Below, piece by piece: positions 34,664-49,600 of a DNA stretch of 64,000 bases (position 1 is its first letter; the number at the start of each line of letters is the position of its first letter). The translations under genes were made by a program, and so were the position numbers. The notes beneath the pieces were generated by a model. It searched no databases, had not been told where the DNA came from, and worked only from the letters and a program-made list of their open reading frames with translations. The stretch spans positions 151,575,519 through 151,639,518 of the forward strand of contig NC_134366.1 of NCBI RefSeq assembly GCF_035582795.1, read 5' to 3'. The stretch comes from Mycteria americana. Its lineage: Eukaryota > Chordata > Aves > Ciconiiformes > Ciconiidae.

Positions 34664-37600
34664 CTGCATATGGAAAGAAAATTAAAATGATGGGAAACTG
34701 AAGGGGTTTAATATAACATAGTGCTATTGCTAGCCCTACTGCTAAATGGAGCTATTTAATGAACAAATACGTCATAATATCCTTGGGGAAGAGGATATTC
34801 ATGGCTGAAATAAGGATGAAGCATGCCTCTTACATCCCCTGAAAGCATACTGACAAACTGGTGAGAAAAAAGTTTCATCTCTCTGATTGTTTCATCTCTC
34901 TGATTGTATGTAAGTTGATGAAGCACAAGAAGCCAGGGAGGTGAAATATGCATGTGAACCAATTAGGATTGCCATGTCACTCTGCAGAATGAAGAAATGG
35001 CCGTGTTCCTCTCTGCAGTAGGACCTGTGCAGTACAGGCAATGCTGATACCCTGCAACTTTCACTTTCCCTTTCTTAGAAAACTTACCACTTACAAGTAC
35101 GGTGCAGAGAGCAACTCCCCTGCAGACAGCATAAGAGATGCAGAGATTCATGTAAGCAACTCCGAAGGAGAGCAAACAAATTCCTTATACTGAGAGAATT
35201 TCACCTAAGCTATAAGCTTGTCCTCCTAAACTACAGAGCTTGGTTAACAACCTGTGAGGAATGATGATGAGTTTTTCTCCAGATCTTCTTGCATTTTAAG
35301 GAGTATTCTCTCCTGCTCCAAGGCTTCTATGTACTTGGAATAGGACCAGGAAGCCTGCAAGAACCATTAAAAACCATCAGCCTCCAGACCATATCACTGG
35401 TAGTTCTGGTCCATTTCAACAGTGAGACAAAAAACTTGTTTATGTTATATCCCTGTTACTGAATAATCACAATTATTAAGAAGAGAAGTTTTTTGTCATG
35501 ACAATACTGGAATCATGTGGAAAAACAGTATTGCTTCAAATAACCAAATCTCAAAACACCATGAAATGCAATTTAAGCAAGTTTGACAGGTATGATGTTT
35601 ACATTCATTTATTCTCCATCCCTGGTCAGAGTCCTATTCTCTCTCCTTTCGTCTTCAAAACCTAAATACAGCAGACCTTTCCCCTCCCAAAATATCAGTC
35701 TTTTGTGCTATTGAGGACTTGATTTTATCTCCCTGCCACAACTTACAGTGTGTCCTTTCTCAAATCATCGAAGGTCTCATTAGCCTCACAGTTCTTTCTG
35801 CCTGCCCTCTCCCAGCAGAATGCTGCTACCACTAGAGGCAGGTCAACTGGAGATGTCATCCTTTCTAAGGAACAAATGTTACTCTTTACATTGCAACAAC
35901 CACAGTTCAGGTTCCTTGTAAATTTATGTCACTCTCCCAAATCAGTATGGGAACTGTACTTTTATTTGGCCTTTTTTTTCCTTACAGCATGAGAAGTTTG
36001 GGGCCAATTAGTCATGGCATGACTCAGTAAGAACTTCTAGCATCTTCCTATAGCAGAAAGGGGCTTGGAGAAGAAACTGCTCTGTAAAAGATCATTGCTC
36101 TTTCTGCAATTACCTGCCTCTTCTTGAGGGCTTAGGCATATGATATTGGTATACTGGCTCACTCAACTCACTTTTATTTTTTTTAAATAGGTGTGAGCAA
36201 AAGTAAAAAGGTGCATTTAAGGGATAAGAGCATGAGCTTAACTATGCAGTTTGCACTGTGGCTTCAGATTTTGGGGGTATTTCAGGCTGCCTGTTTCTAT
36301 ATTCTGCTCATCGCTAACGTAATGCCACGGGAAGAGCTCTATGGAATACAAGCAGTGGCTGAAGTGCAATTTACTCCTGCATCGCATGACATAGCTGTGA
36401 TTATGTGGTTGCACAGGTTCCCTGTTATGTTATAGCACTGTCAACTCAGCTATGAATGAACGCTTGATATGCCCAAGGTGGCATGTCTATTCTTCCTGTT
36501 TCTCCAATAAAATGACTGTTACCTTTTCACTACAGATTTGATGCATCATGAGAGTTGTTCTTGAAGAAGTACCAAAGATCTATTTGCTGTCAGATTTTCT
36601 GTTCAAATACCTAGATTTCCTAAATGAGTTCAGCTTCAGTTTTTGACATATGAGCAGAAGAGGACTCAAGCCTAAACCAAATTCTTTCAGGATATGAACT
36701 TCACAAGTAATGAAAAGCTTCTTGTTCCAGAATTGAACTTCCTTTTCTTCAATTTATCTTTAAATAAAGATTCTTTTTAAATCTACACACCTAAAGGGCT
36801 TAATATGTTGTTAGGTATTAATACTACTCAGAACCTAAATCTTTAAAAAATTAATAAATAAAAAAAAAATCACCTGTAAGGTAGATAAACTTATAACAGC
36901 AAAGTTAATTGTAGAAGAATGAACAGTTATCAAAGAACCATGTGACAGCATTATTCAATACCAAACCCCACCTTCCCATTCTCCCAAGATCATTTTATCT
37001 CTCTTGAATGATGATATCTGTAGCAACATGTTTATTATTCACCTGCCACCCATATCCATTTGAAAATGATGCTTGTCCTCTCTCCACACCAGCCTCATCT
37101 ACTAAAGCACTGCTTGACAGACTGATGAGTTTTGTCCCCACTTCTTTACCCTGCCAATAATAAGAACTCATAATTAGATGTAAACAATAGTTACTGAGCT
37201 AAAGTAAAAAGCAAAGTCTGAGGAAGCAAAAATTGTCATTGGAAACGAGATAGTGTCATATGCAGTAATGTTTTGTAATGCCCAGTTTCATAATTCATCA
37301 TGTTGGGCATAATAAAAAATAGCAGGAGATACTGCTTTTTTAAAGCAATTCTTTGTCCTAATCGAAGTTTCCTGACCTCTACACTCCTGCAGACTATCTT
37401 CCTTTCAGATTCAATATCCGCTCCAAAATATAGCTAAGTGAGAGGGCAGACCTGCAACAGAACATATTTTAAGGACAGAGAGGCCATTGTGACTCTCTAA
37501 TTTGGCCTCAAGTATAAATGTAGAACACAGGATTTCTCGTTATTAATTCCAGGTTGGTCCAGTAGCTGCAAGTGAACTACAGTATACATGTTAGGAAAAC

Positions 37601-40600
37601 AGGCAATCTCCTTTAAAACATTACAGTGAAGGACAAGGCATTGTAACCCTTGGTAAATCATTCTAGATTTGTCATTTTCATGTTGTTTTAGTGTTTTATT
37701 AAGGCTCCACCTTTGCACATCCTGTCTGATGATCCCAAAACTCTTTATGAACATTAACCAATGTTTGTATTTAACCTCACATAATTAACCCACAACATCC
37801 CCATGAGGCAAGTAATATAACCCTCCCATCTTGCAAATGAGAAAGTGAGAAAAAAAGAGAGATCAAATGGCTCCCAAAGTTGCTCAGAATGTCCCTGAAA
37901 AGGATCAGAATATCTTACAACCTTGCTCCCAAGGTGCCTTTTCCTTCCTTATTATCCCCACTGTCCTATGGACCCATCATCTGTAAGGGTGACTTTTGGG
38001 TATAGAACTTCCCAGGCAGTGTGGTGTTTATCTTCTCTCCAGAGGCAGGCTTACTAACTTCTGTGGCACACTCAATTGATAGAACAGGGATGCCAAAGCA
38101 AATACAGAAATAGTGTGTATACTAATATGCTACAGTTTATGTTTGCTAGCTTTCTCAATGAGAGCGGTGAATTAAATGAAGTCTTTAATAATGTCTTCTC
38201 ATAATAAATTAGGCAATGTTATGGCAACGTCATATCCCATGGCAGTACACCACTTACTAACAAATAAGCTTACTGCTAAGAAGCTTAAAGAGAGATGGGG
38301 GAAACATGGAAAAGGAAAATGAATGCTTATGGTTTTACCTTTCGCTGCTAAGGGCATGGAAAGAGTACAGATTTACATTGTAAGTTAAAACTATTTTGTA
38401 CACTTGAAAGCAAAAAATCCAAAATCTATTTTGGAGGTAAAATGCAATTGTGTATACAACAAATTACAAATACTGACATCAAGACAGTCTGCAAAAAGGG
38501 ACTAATGATATTTTTTAAAGTATGTGGCATGTGCATCTAGCAGTTAACAAAGAAACAGATCCACAGACAGGCCAAAGATGAGCCCATGTAGCTGTGCCAC
38601 ACTAAGGGCAAATATGTGAAAATGGAGAAGCAAACCATACTCTCCCAAGGCAGTATCTTTTAAAACAACTATTTCAGCTCAATACTGAAGCATTCACATT
38701 ATGTTGAATGGTTGAGCTTACTTCACCCTGTACCTACCCATCCCTGCCTTCCAGACACTTAAAAGACACTTAAAAAAGCTTAAAAGAGGTCTCTGCATTG
38801 TACAGTGCTTGCATGGCATCCCTCGCTGTCAGCCACTCCTCCCCTGCACTGAGTCCATTGCCAGGAAGCCTTCGATAGGATTTGCCCCATAAATAACAAA
38901 TAGGCACACACAAAAAATATTGAGATAGTCAAATAATACCAAGTCATGCATCATTGCCCAGTTGTCCTTGTCTGCCCATTTTTTCCATTATACTACATAA
39001 AAGTCCAACTCTTACTCAGTCAATTCAGAAAGTGAGGTTAGCCCAGGTAGACTGGGCATCTGAGGGACAGATTTGTGAGAAGGGAGAAAGTAAAATTCCT
39101 CCCCCAGGACCATGGTTGTTCCATGTGACATAAACCCAAAATGGCAACTGATTGGGGGCGGGAGGAATATCTATAAGAAAAAAATATAATTTCTAACCCT
39201 TGCCAGAGCTTTCCTCTCCTTCAGCATGAGCTTGGTGGGGCAGAGGAGCATAGACATTATTATAAATGCCAAGAATTCATCACCTTCTACAAGCTGCCAA
39301 GTAAACCTGCTATTGCTTATGTTGGATGAACCTTATCAGTATCCGTCAGGGATACTGAATCATTTGAATAGTTATGTTGTCACTGAGGGGACAGAAATCT
39401 CAGGCGCGAGAACAGGGAATGGCAAATTCTTTAAACAACAATAGAGGGGGGAAAGGGTTTCAAAAACTTATCTGTTCCACCTATTCTTTCAAGAGATTTT
39501 AAAAGGTAACTGGTTTACTGATAAATTTTTGTGAGAATAGTCTGCAGACTGTTTACTGAACTGCATTCTCTGCCTGTCACTTTCTAAAATTTCTTACCCT
39601 ATTTCCCAGCTTAGAAGGGTAATTCACCTTTCCCATTTGTTCCCCATAAAAGCTAGGCTTTTGCCCTCCTGGCCAAGATTTGCTCTTTACTTCCTTGGTC
39701 TTAATCAGAAATCTTACAGACAGGCAACAAACAGATGGAAAAAATAAGTCTGTGAAAACGCAAAAGTGCATTACTTTGAAATGTTGCATTCTTGCACTGT
39801 AAGTATTGCCAATGGCCTTGCCAGACGTATCTGTATGGAAGCAACATGCTTTGGAGAAAGGAACATGAGTTCTTGGATGTTAGACTTCACTTGACATTGG
39901 TGTGTGGCCTTGAGTAACACTTCACTGGTCCTTAGTTTTCATGTGTCTAAAAGAGGATAACAATGTGTACATGTTCTTACGGGCATATATATGTCTTTAT
40001 CTGTCCAGGTACTCATGTGGTTCTCATCATGAGTAATATCTCAACACATGTGTACTTGGTATTTAAAATATGTAAAGGTCTTTTAATGCTACTTATGATA
40101 GCTTGCAAGTCCAATAATTTCTCTGCCCTTAAAGGAATGTTCTCTCCTCAAAGCTGGCCAAACAATTACATTTCGTAAAAAATAAACTTTTGCAAAGCCT
40201 ATAATCAATATGAAAAAAAAATCCATTATATTTTAATAATAAAACTCCAAGAAAAACAATTTTACAAGCAAGCATTCCTCTGTAGAGGTCACAGTTCTGT
40301 TAATGCACTGAAACTGTCTGGAAAGTCATTGTGAACAGTCTAACAATTTCACTGTCGAAGCTGAGAAATATTTAAGAAAAGACAAAGACTATACAAAGCA
40401 ATTAGCACATAAATATTTTTAAAAATAATGTGCAGACTTTTCAAATGCCCCTTCTGAAAAATAGATATGAAATCTGTTTTTGTTTTGTTTTGTTTTGCTT
40501 TCAATAGTGACCCAGGACTGTAAATTCTAAAATAGGACAGTACATACTGAAAGTGCAAAAAGGTCTGCAGTTACCCGTTGTACACAGGGACCATACATAG

Positions 40601-43600
40601 ATTTTTTTTTAAATTAGCCCTCTTTTTCATTCTTGTCTTGGCACAAAAGATGACTAAAATATATTTTCCCCTCTGCTTAATGAAAGGAGTATTCCATTGA
40701 CTCATCTGCTTCAAGTTAAACATATGTATATGCATTGGCAGGATTGGGAATTACTCGCCCTCGGACCAGGTCGCATGTAAAGCTTGAATTCTAACAAAAA
40801 GATTTTGGTAGCTTTGGATCAGGCTGGGAAAGGGATATTTGAATTCATGTATGTTTGCTCATGAAAGAGTTTTTATGCAGTTCGTCAGCTGTCACCTGAA
40901 ACTTTGTGATCCTTACCTCTGCTGTTTTGCCTTCCTTCTTTCGCATCTTTTTTCCCTTTTTTCTCTCCAAGGCAAGTAGAATTTTGTCACTAGCCAAATT
41001 GCTTTGAAACTTAGAAAATTTTGGCCAAAATTTAAACAGAAGAGCAAAAATAGTCATCTGCACAGAAAGAAAAGAAAGTCAATCTTGACCATATTAAGAA
41101 ATAGTTATTTCATTCTCATGGTAAACTACATTTTATTTTACAGTAAACTCTATTTCTTTTTGAATACACAGCCTTGTTCCTCCCACGTACTGTGTCCTGA
41201 CATTTCAGCCCAGCTTTGCTCGGCACATGCTTTTCATCAGTGTGTTTATTACCGGTGAGAAATCTTCCTAAAACACAGTTAAAAGGCACTTTCTTTTTTT
41301 ATATTTCCCTAAACAATTGTTTGCATTAATGAAAACATCCATCATTTTTTACAAGTATTCCTGATAAAATATACACCAGTAGAATTGCTTTTGCACCACT
41401 GTTCTGCTCAAGTATTTCAAATATTCAGTTCATTAGGGAGAGGGGTTTTTTTCCCTCCTTAAGAGAAAGGAAATACTTTTTTTTGCCTCTGGAAAGGCTC
41501 TTAAACCACATTACAGATCTATGAGCAAATCTTGGATAATTTTTAAATGATATAATCTCTCACAGGGTCTTTTTTGAACTAGAATAAGAAAAACAATTTT
41601 AGAAAAGCAAACAGAGGGGCTCAGTGAATTCTGTTGCTGCACGTACTAAGGCTCACATTTTTCAATTTATTTAGATGTTTAATTCTCGTTGAGAAACTTG
41701 GCTTCAAAGGAGCCAAGCATGCTCAGCCCCTCACTGCTTCTGGCTCAACAGACTTGAAAGTGACATGTGAGTCACTGTCATGTTCCAGTCACAGCTATTT
41801 GGCCAAGTTCTTCCTTCAGTTTTGTGCCACATTTCTGGAGTTCACTGGGTTTTACACAGGATGAAATGAGACTTCTTATTTCTCTTAGGACCTATATGAA
41901 CCCTTTTCTCTGACAAACCATTCATCTTTTGTGATCCAAATGCTTTATGGACTCACAGTTGATGTTTAAAGGTGTTGGTGGCAATTTTATAGGAAAAGAA
42001 GAGGAACTAGCTTTCTTGGGTTTAGAAGATAAGACAGAGAAGACAGTAACGAGGAATAAGAAAATAGTAAGTCTGTAGTAAAGGTTCACAAATTGCTGTT
42101 CAGTCTGATTAGTACAAAGATGAGAGAGAAAATTGTCTACAGCCATTTAGTACAGACTTTCTGTAATAAAGAAGGGAAAGACATTCAGTAAGTTAAGATG
42201 TCTTTGTGCTTTACTCACATCTGCATTTTTTTTCATAAACTACAAAAACTATAAATTTTCTAACTACAAATTACTTTTCTGACATTAACCAAGTGGTAAA
42301 GATCAAGCAATTAAAAACATAGACAGAAATCATTTCTACTGCCAGAATTCCTAACACAGACCTGGATAACACCTTTCCAGGATCAGCTAGCTGTCAGAGA
42401 TCGTCCAGTTTATTGAGCAGTAAACATCTGCAGCCTCTCTGTCATCTCCACCATACAATCTTCATTGAAATGCATGACTATAGTGTTCTCCTTCATGCCC
42501 AAGCTTGTGTATGGAGTCCAAATTATCACATAAGCAACAAAGACTGTCCTTAAAATCAGGCACACAGACTCTAGCCAGATCTGTTACAGAGATTCTCCCA
42601 GCTTCTTACCTGTGCTTCTCTAAAAATGTAAGGTCCTAGTTCTTTCCTGTGCTCCAGAATCTTCTTTGCTTGTTCAGCTGGGATGTCAATCTGCAAAGCT
42701 GGGGGTACGGTGGAATTAATAAAGCAGTCGATAATAGCTGTGATCTTTTTCTGGACTGTGGCATCATCACAATGAGAATGGCACAAGTCCTGACAGACGA
42801 AAAATAGCATTTTCAGTGAATGGAGAGAGAGACACAAGACCCTTTACAGGGGCCCAGTGATCAAAGAGTAATAGTCATACAAAAATAATTATACAATAGA
42901 TTTCTTCAGTATGTAGGACAAAATTCTTATAGCAAATGTGAACGGTCAAAGACATAGTTAAGACACAAGTGGGACTTCTGGTTTGCAAATGCATATATAT
43001 AGCAATCATTGCTTTCAGGTGATAATCTCGGCCTGCATGCTCTGATGGAACAGGATAGTTTCTATTCTACATTCAGTCTAAGTACATTACTGGAAAATAG
43101 GAGGCATTTCTGAAAAGAGAAACACACCTACAGGTATGAAATGCACTGGTTTTCACAATGAGCCTGCTATGACTAGCATAGCCATGGTAACTAAAAGACA
43201 AAGAAATGCTCTAAATACTCCAAGAAAAGAGGGTAATTATTTAGAGGGTACAAGATGGCACAAGAGGGGACAATTTCAGCTACCAGTACAATCTTCCATT
43301 CATTGAAATCTAGTTTCCCTATTCATTAAGATTTTCTAGTTTCCAAAAATCTCAGTGTTTGAAATAACTCTGTGCAGAACAGAATACAAAATAAACCTGA
43401 ACTTACAAAGGTGAGATCTCAAAGAGACACTGGGGGGTTTCTACTTTTTTTAATGTAATCCTATTGTTCTTGTAAAGCCTGTTATTACTGTGTTTTCACA
43501 CTCTGACGATGCTACCATTGGACTTTGACAGGAAGGAAAAATAATTCAAAGAACTTCCTTCAAACGCTTTGAAACACGAACTTTCCATCTATCCATAAAC

Positions 43601-46600
43601 ATCAAGAAATTTCTATAACACTAGGAGATTATCACATATATCTACTAAAGACCCAACGAGCACTCTAGAGAATTTGCAGGAAGAGAGCTCTCTAAATGAA
43701 GAATGTGCATTTAGTTTTGGTATAGGAGGCTGGATATTTACTTTGCAAAGAAATTAAAAACAGGGCTTTTAACCAGAAGTGTGGTATGTGAAAGAGCTGG
43801 CTTGTTTTATTATGAATACTTTTTAGTTTTGTAAAGGAAAAAAAGAATGATAACAGATACAATGAAGAAAGTAAGGCAATACAAAAACATGTTCAATATA
43901 TCCTAAGAAGATATTATGGCTTCCTTTGCTCATCTAGCATAGAAGAAAAGGCAGAGAGCTGTAGTAAGAGGGAAGACAAACAAGCCATATGATATGAAGA
44001 GGGATGAGACATGAGCATAGAGGAACAGATGGAAATGATCCACAGAGTTATATTTCTTCGTATTTGTTTAAAAATTTTTTTTTCTTGTTTTTTGATTGTC
44101 CCAAGATGTGCCGCCAGCCCAATGGGTTATGAGGAGAAATGCAGTCATTGACTCCTGAAGGGAGTTCTGTCTAAACTGATGGCATGATAGGGCTCAGACA
44201 ATACAAGTATGCACTGTGTAAAGTGCTGCCCACGTCTTTGGCAATATTCCTCCAGTTCAGCCTGACCCACAACACTCCTACTACTCCAGCCCTTTGCTTC
44301 TATAACGAGCATCAACTGCCAACCATGACAAATCGCATGCATGTAGAAATATGGTCAGATTGTACTTTTTCTTGATAAGAAGACAAATAAAATTAATGTA
44401 AATGAAGGAGAGGGGGTGGAACATAAAACAATGAAGGCTTTCTTCAGAGAGCAGATCCACAAAGAAAACAGTCTCAACTACACTCCACATTAATTTGCAG
44501 AAAGTTTCCATGTCCTCCACAACGTAGCAATGAAGAGTCACAAATCTGAAAAAACATCAAATATTTTGAGAAGGATTTGTGCCATGGAACTTGGGGTGCC
44601 TTCATGTCAAGTTTCTAGTCTAAACTAGTCACCCTGTAACCAAGTGAGAGACAACAGCAGGCCCCAGAGAGCATTTCAGCCGATGATTCCTCACTTGGGG
44701 ATCAGAGACTCTGTGAGGAGAGGAGATTGCCCCCTGGAAACAGAGGAGCTTCAGCTTCTAAAGCAGATCCCAAATTCAAATGCATAAAATTAAACAGTGA
44801 AAATACACCCACGTGCCTGCAGCAGGATCTCCAAGTGCTACTGCAGCTTCAACTGTGTTTGCCTCCTAATTTCCAAGCATGTTAGCTAACCTCATGCTCC
44901 CTGCCTGCCATGTGCACACAGGCGATGTTCAGGAGCCCAGGAGAGGCTCTGCACTCCGGTAGCACTTTTGCATCAGCAATATCCCAGAGGCAAAAGGAAT
45001 GAGGAACAAGTGAAAGATCCGTGGTGCACCTGCATTCAGCCCAGGGTGCTACTAGGAGGCTGCAGTGTGATTTAAAGGCTCACTCCAGAGTTTTCCCGTT
45101 GTGTTTCACCCCATACAGCAGCAATTTCACAAAGGGGCACATATCTGGGAGAGAGGCAATCCCTGCTGACCTTCCCCATCACATTGCACCTTGGCCACAT
45201 CCTCAGCTGCAGTCCAATGTGACTGTACAGAGTGCAAGGGAGCTGGGGTCGGCATTGTACATATAAGCTTTTTGGGTAGATACTATCTTTACATCTGTAC
45301 ATTTGATTGAATTCAAAAGTTTTCTCTGATTTTTGAGGGATTACCAAATTCAGCAATGATTCCATTATTTAACAGTATGTAACTATAAAGACAGAATGAA
45401 CATTTTAATGCTTGCATATTTTCTACTGCTCAACAGATGTATATCAAAATCTGGGCATTAGCTAGTTAGTAGTGTCCCTTTAGAGACTCAGAAGAATGTT
45501 ACAGTTTGAAGAAGCATAAAGAAATACAGGGATAATACGTTCAAGTCATTAAAAATAGCTACCCTTAAGAAGTGAGGATTTTCATCGAAGAAAAAAGTTT
45601 AAACTGTGAAAGAGGTTTTACTATGAACAAGAAAATGCCTAGAGATATTCTTGTTAAAATTCTCCTAATGTGCTGTAATGGATGCATTTGCTTACAAATT
45701 GAATTATATTCCCCTTGCTCCATTTTACCACCATACCTTATACTTCTGTACCTCTTGCCAAAAGAGCACTCCATTCTCCAGTAGGTCTCCTTTCAGTGAC
45801 ACAAAGCGTTGAAACTGATACGCTGTCACTGGATTCAACAGCGCTTTGCGGAAAGCGATTATTTCGCTAGATGAAGAAACCCACTTATTGTCCACATGCT
45901 GTCAAAAGAAGAAGTAAATGCACCAAATAAACTTTGTTTCAAAAAGCAATAACAAAGGCATTAGTTAGCGTAAACTGTCTGATTCTTATCTTTGCACTGA
46001 CCCTAACTTTCAGTAGTTTATGACATGGATACAATAGAATGTGGCAAGGTTTCATTTCTTTCTTTCCTTCTTTTTTCTTTTTTTTTTTCCAGTTTGGTTT
46101 GGGCAACATTTTTTGGAAGACGTGATGGGAGAGGAAATGACTGACAATGATTTAGACCATATGACTACATACTATAAAGTATGGAAACAGCTATTGTTAT
46201 TGATTATGGCAACAGGCTACTTTTCTAGAGAACAGTTTGACTTTTGTGCAAACAAACAACAAAGAAAAAGGAGCAGACAAACCACATAGCTTAAAGTTGT
46301 AAAATGCTTCTGACAGGGATCTCACCAACAAAATGAGCTTTGAAACGTGTTGCCATGATCACCGACAGAAGCCAGAGAGTTTGCTCTCTGTGGAATAAAG
46401 CTACCAATAGTAAAATAGAATTTAAAGTCATCAAGACATTTTGGAAATCCTCATGCTGCAAAGCACAGAGCAGTAGGCAGCCAGGAAAGGGTGGAAAAAG
46501 AAAGATGGCTTATGCAGGGACAGCTTGTTTGAAATGAAGTTCAGGCTGGCCTGCCTTCCTGAACAAACAGTTCTTGTGCTGTCACTGAGGAGCAAGCCAA

Positions 46601-49600
46601 ACAACCCCTCTTTGTTATTAGATGGATGAATGAAAACTATCTTCTAACAGTGGTATAAAACTCCTGAAGTCCTGGAGGGATGGAGTGCTGTTCAATGGTC
46701 AGCATGGGACAGAAACATTTTTAGTTGCTGCAGACAGTCCTGGAAATCTAACCTGATTCTAAGCTGAAAGTCTTTCTGCAGTTTCTCTTAAAAACAGGGG
46801 TTATGCTTAGTGTCCTGCCGCAGAGCCTGCCAGGGATGAGAGCCTACCCTTGCAAGAGGGTGGGTGGTGGTTGTCCAAAGGGTCCTTTGGTTAAAATAAA
46901 GTCGGCTCAATTTAGACAGTAAGGTGGCATCCTCCCAGCCCTCCTTCAGTTCTCCAGATGTGTTCTATCCCCTGCAACCAGGATTTAGGCAACTTTTGGG
47001 AAAAATTATTTCTGGGGCGTATTCATGAAGGGAAGAACAAAACGTTGCTCCCACCCCTATACTAATATACGAACACTGCTTATTTTATGGGCCAACAACC
47101 TTGAAGCAGAACATGCAAAATAACCATATTCCTGACAAACAAAGGAAAAACTCAGTTAACAGAACGCACATGCACTTTGGATCCCTTTCGAGCTAATGGT
47201 TTGCATGGATAATTGGTGACCGGGTCTCCAGTTTGATTTCAACAGACAATAAAAGTTCAACTGAATAAATGTACACAACTTGTATGTTGGCAATCACAAA
47301 GGGTTCACTGCTCTTCAAGAGGAAAAAACTGGCAAACATCTGATGAAATGTGTTATTACAAAGGTTTAAGATGTTTAAAATTGATATTATCTCAGTGCTG
47401 TAAGATTAAAATACAATTCTAAATGAAACAGATACTGTGAGATATGATTAAACCTGCCCACTCCACTGCATACTTCACATTCCCTTTTGTGTCTGCACGT
47501 AATCCACTCGCAATAATAAATAAACTACCAGATGCTGGAATGAACAGCTTGTCCCAATAAGTCCACTGCATGCAAAATACAGATAAATGTGAATTAAACG
47601 TACAATACCAGTTTGAGGAGGGTTAAGAGTGCTCCAAAGCCCAGGACAAGAGACATGTTTTTTTCAAGTATGACCTCTCCAGCCAGGAAGGAAGAGAAAT
47701 TTACCGTGAACATCCAGCAGGGAGCTAAATTCACCAGTAATGTGAGTAATGAGTCCACTGTAGCCAATACAATCATGCCTGCTTTTACAGCGTTACATTT
47801 GGGCCTCACACTGTCAGCAGGGAAATTGTGAAGGATGTGCAAGGTCCAAAGAGAAAAGACAATGAAACTGCAGATACAAGAGACACAGTAAACTTCACTT
47901 GCCTTCCACATCCTAGTTGTCTTCTCCTGTTTTTGGCGTGGAAGATCTTCAGTTATGTCCCTTATCTATGGTTGAACAAAAGATTATCATTGTATTTTTA
48001 AACTCTTCCTGTTTCATGTTCAGCCCTCTAATGATTGAGGCCACGGTGGTAGAATACTTGATATATCTTCATTTGGATCTTTATATCTGAAACTTGCTTG
48101 TGGACCCACACTGAACGCCATCCCTTGTTCAGCTATAAATGAGCACATGCTCATTAAGACTGGGGCGTTAGAGAAGGCAAGAGGCAATGGCAGTCAAACT
48201 GCGCTCTTCCACTGGTTTACCTTACCCATAATGTTCTGAGTGACCACCTATGTTGGGAACAGATTTTGGGCTATAACTTTTTTTTTTTGTATGAAAAGAT
48301 TTTAGTTCCTTTGAACAGCTCTATCAGAAATACAGGCTTGATCCTTCAGCTTCTTTGTAGCAAAAATACACCTCAAATCAAGGGCAGATTTTCTGAATAA
48401 GGACTACATAGCATGCCCACAGTGTTTGGTCACTGTGAAATATGAAGCCAAGTGGAGAATGTCATCTGGTTTCATTTCTTCTAAAATACGTTCTTCAAAG
48501 GACCTTTCATCCTCTGAATTTGCAGTAAGAAAGAGAAAAGAGCAGTCAGACATAAATGGAGTTAGGAAAAGACTAAAAGCTCATTAGAAGTATGTATTTC
48601 CTGTAAACTGTTTATTAGAGTTGAATACAGCATTTTCCAAACTGCATGGGCTACTCTCCCTGCCAGCACAGTGCAGCAGGTGCAAGAAGAGGCATGAGCT
48701 AGCTTCCAGACCTGGAAGCAGCTTAGCCTTATCACATGGTCTTGTGCCATGGCTCATAAAGGAGGCAGAGTTCAACTAAAAAAGGGCAGAGGGTTAGGAA
48801 ATGTTGCTTTAACATAATCATTATTAAAATTACAATTTGCCTTATCAGAACCTACAGTTTTCAGATTGCTTAGTGCTCTGAATCAATTAAAAGGTTCCAG
48901 TTCAAATGCAGTTCTGGCAACACTTCTGACAACCTTCTTGATGTTAAAAAGATCATTGAAAACAAGTTTTATGAATCAATGCAGTCTGCCTGTGTGTCTG
49001 CTTGGTGGAACTGTCAAGTTTCCTTCTGCTATGACATTTACATTTCAGAGCTTTTGTGGAAGTGCAAAAAACCAAGTCTTTTTGCATCTGTCACCAGCAG
49101 GATGATCTCCCTACACAGATCCCAGTCAGAGAGGCACTCTCATAAAAGACAGATGTTAGCTCTGCCCATTCCCCAGTCTTTCTAATAAGCCAGCAGGAGT
49201 GAAAGGCTTCTCATTCCAGTTTTCTGGCAATTTTCTGAAGTAACCAATTGGAAATAAGGCTTGTAGCAGTTAACCTCCCCACTCAGCAGAACTTCACAAG
49301 TCCTGGAGTCATTTCTACAGGCACTGCAGCTCCAGATGGGAGAATATGGACAGCGTAAGAGAGAGAGGGAGAGAGAGAATACAGCGTGGGAAGCCCATTC
49401 ATTTGCTTGTGTTCTAGTCCTGTTGAGCAAATCCTTTACACAAAGCAGCATTTCTTCTGTGTGCAAGTGTATGGCTAGGGCAGAATGGCATATGGAGAGC
49501 AGTTTACTCCCCTGGCAGCCTGGCTGGCAGCAGAGCTAACACCAGATCCTTCAGATTTAGGATCTAACAATAATACTGTCAGCCAGACTAAGCCTTCAGA

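Larger units (their letters stand above)
37151..40916 (-). other. RGS22 intron with two old SINE-type fragments
   Basis: 3.8 kb. It contains a MIR/L2-type fragment at 37728-37905 and a MIR core at 39840-39970. An open frame at 39226-39444 (+) has no support. Confidence 0.8.

Noticed and set aside
47594-47911. 105-codon hydrophobic open frame on the - strand resembling a membrane protein
   Set aside because: It begins inside the short RGS22 exon at MWK and continues through a GC splice donor, so all but the first three residues are intron.
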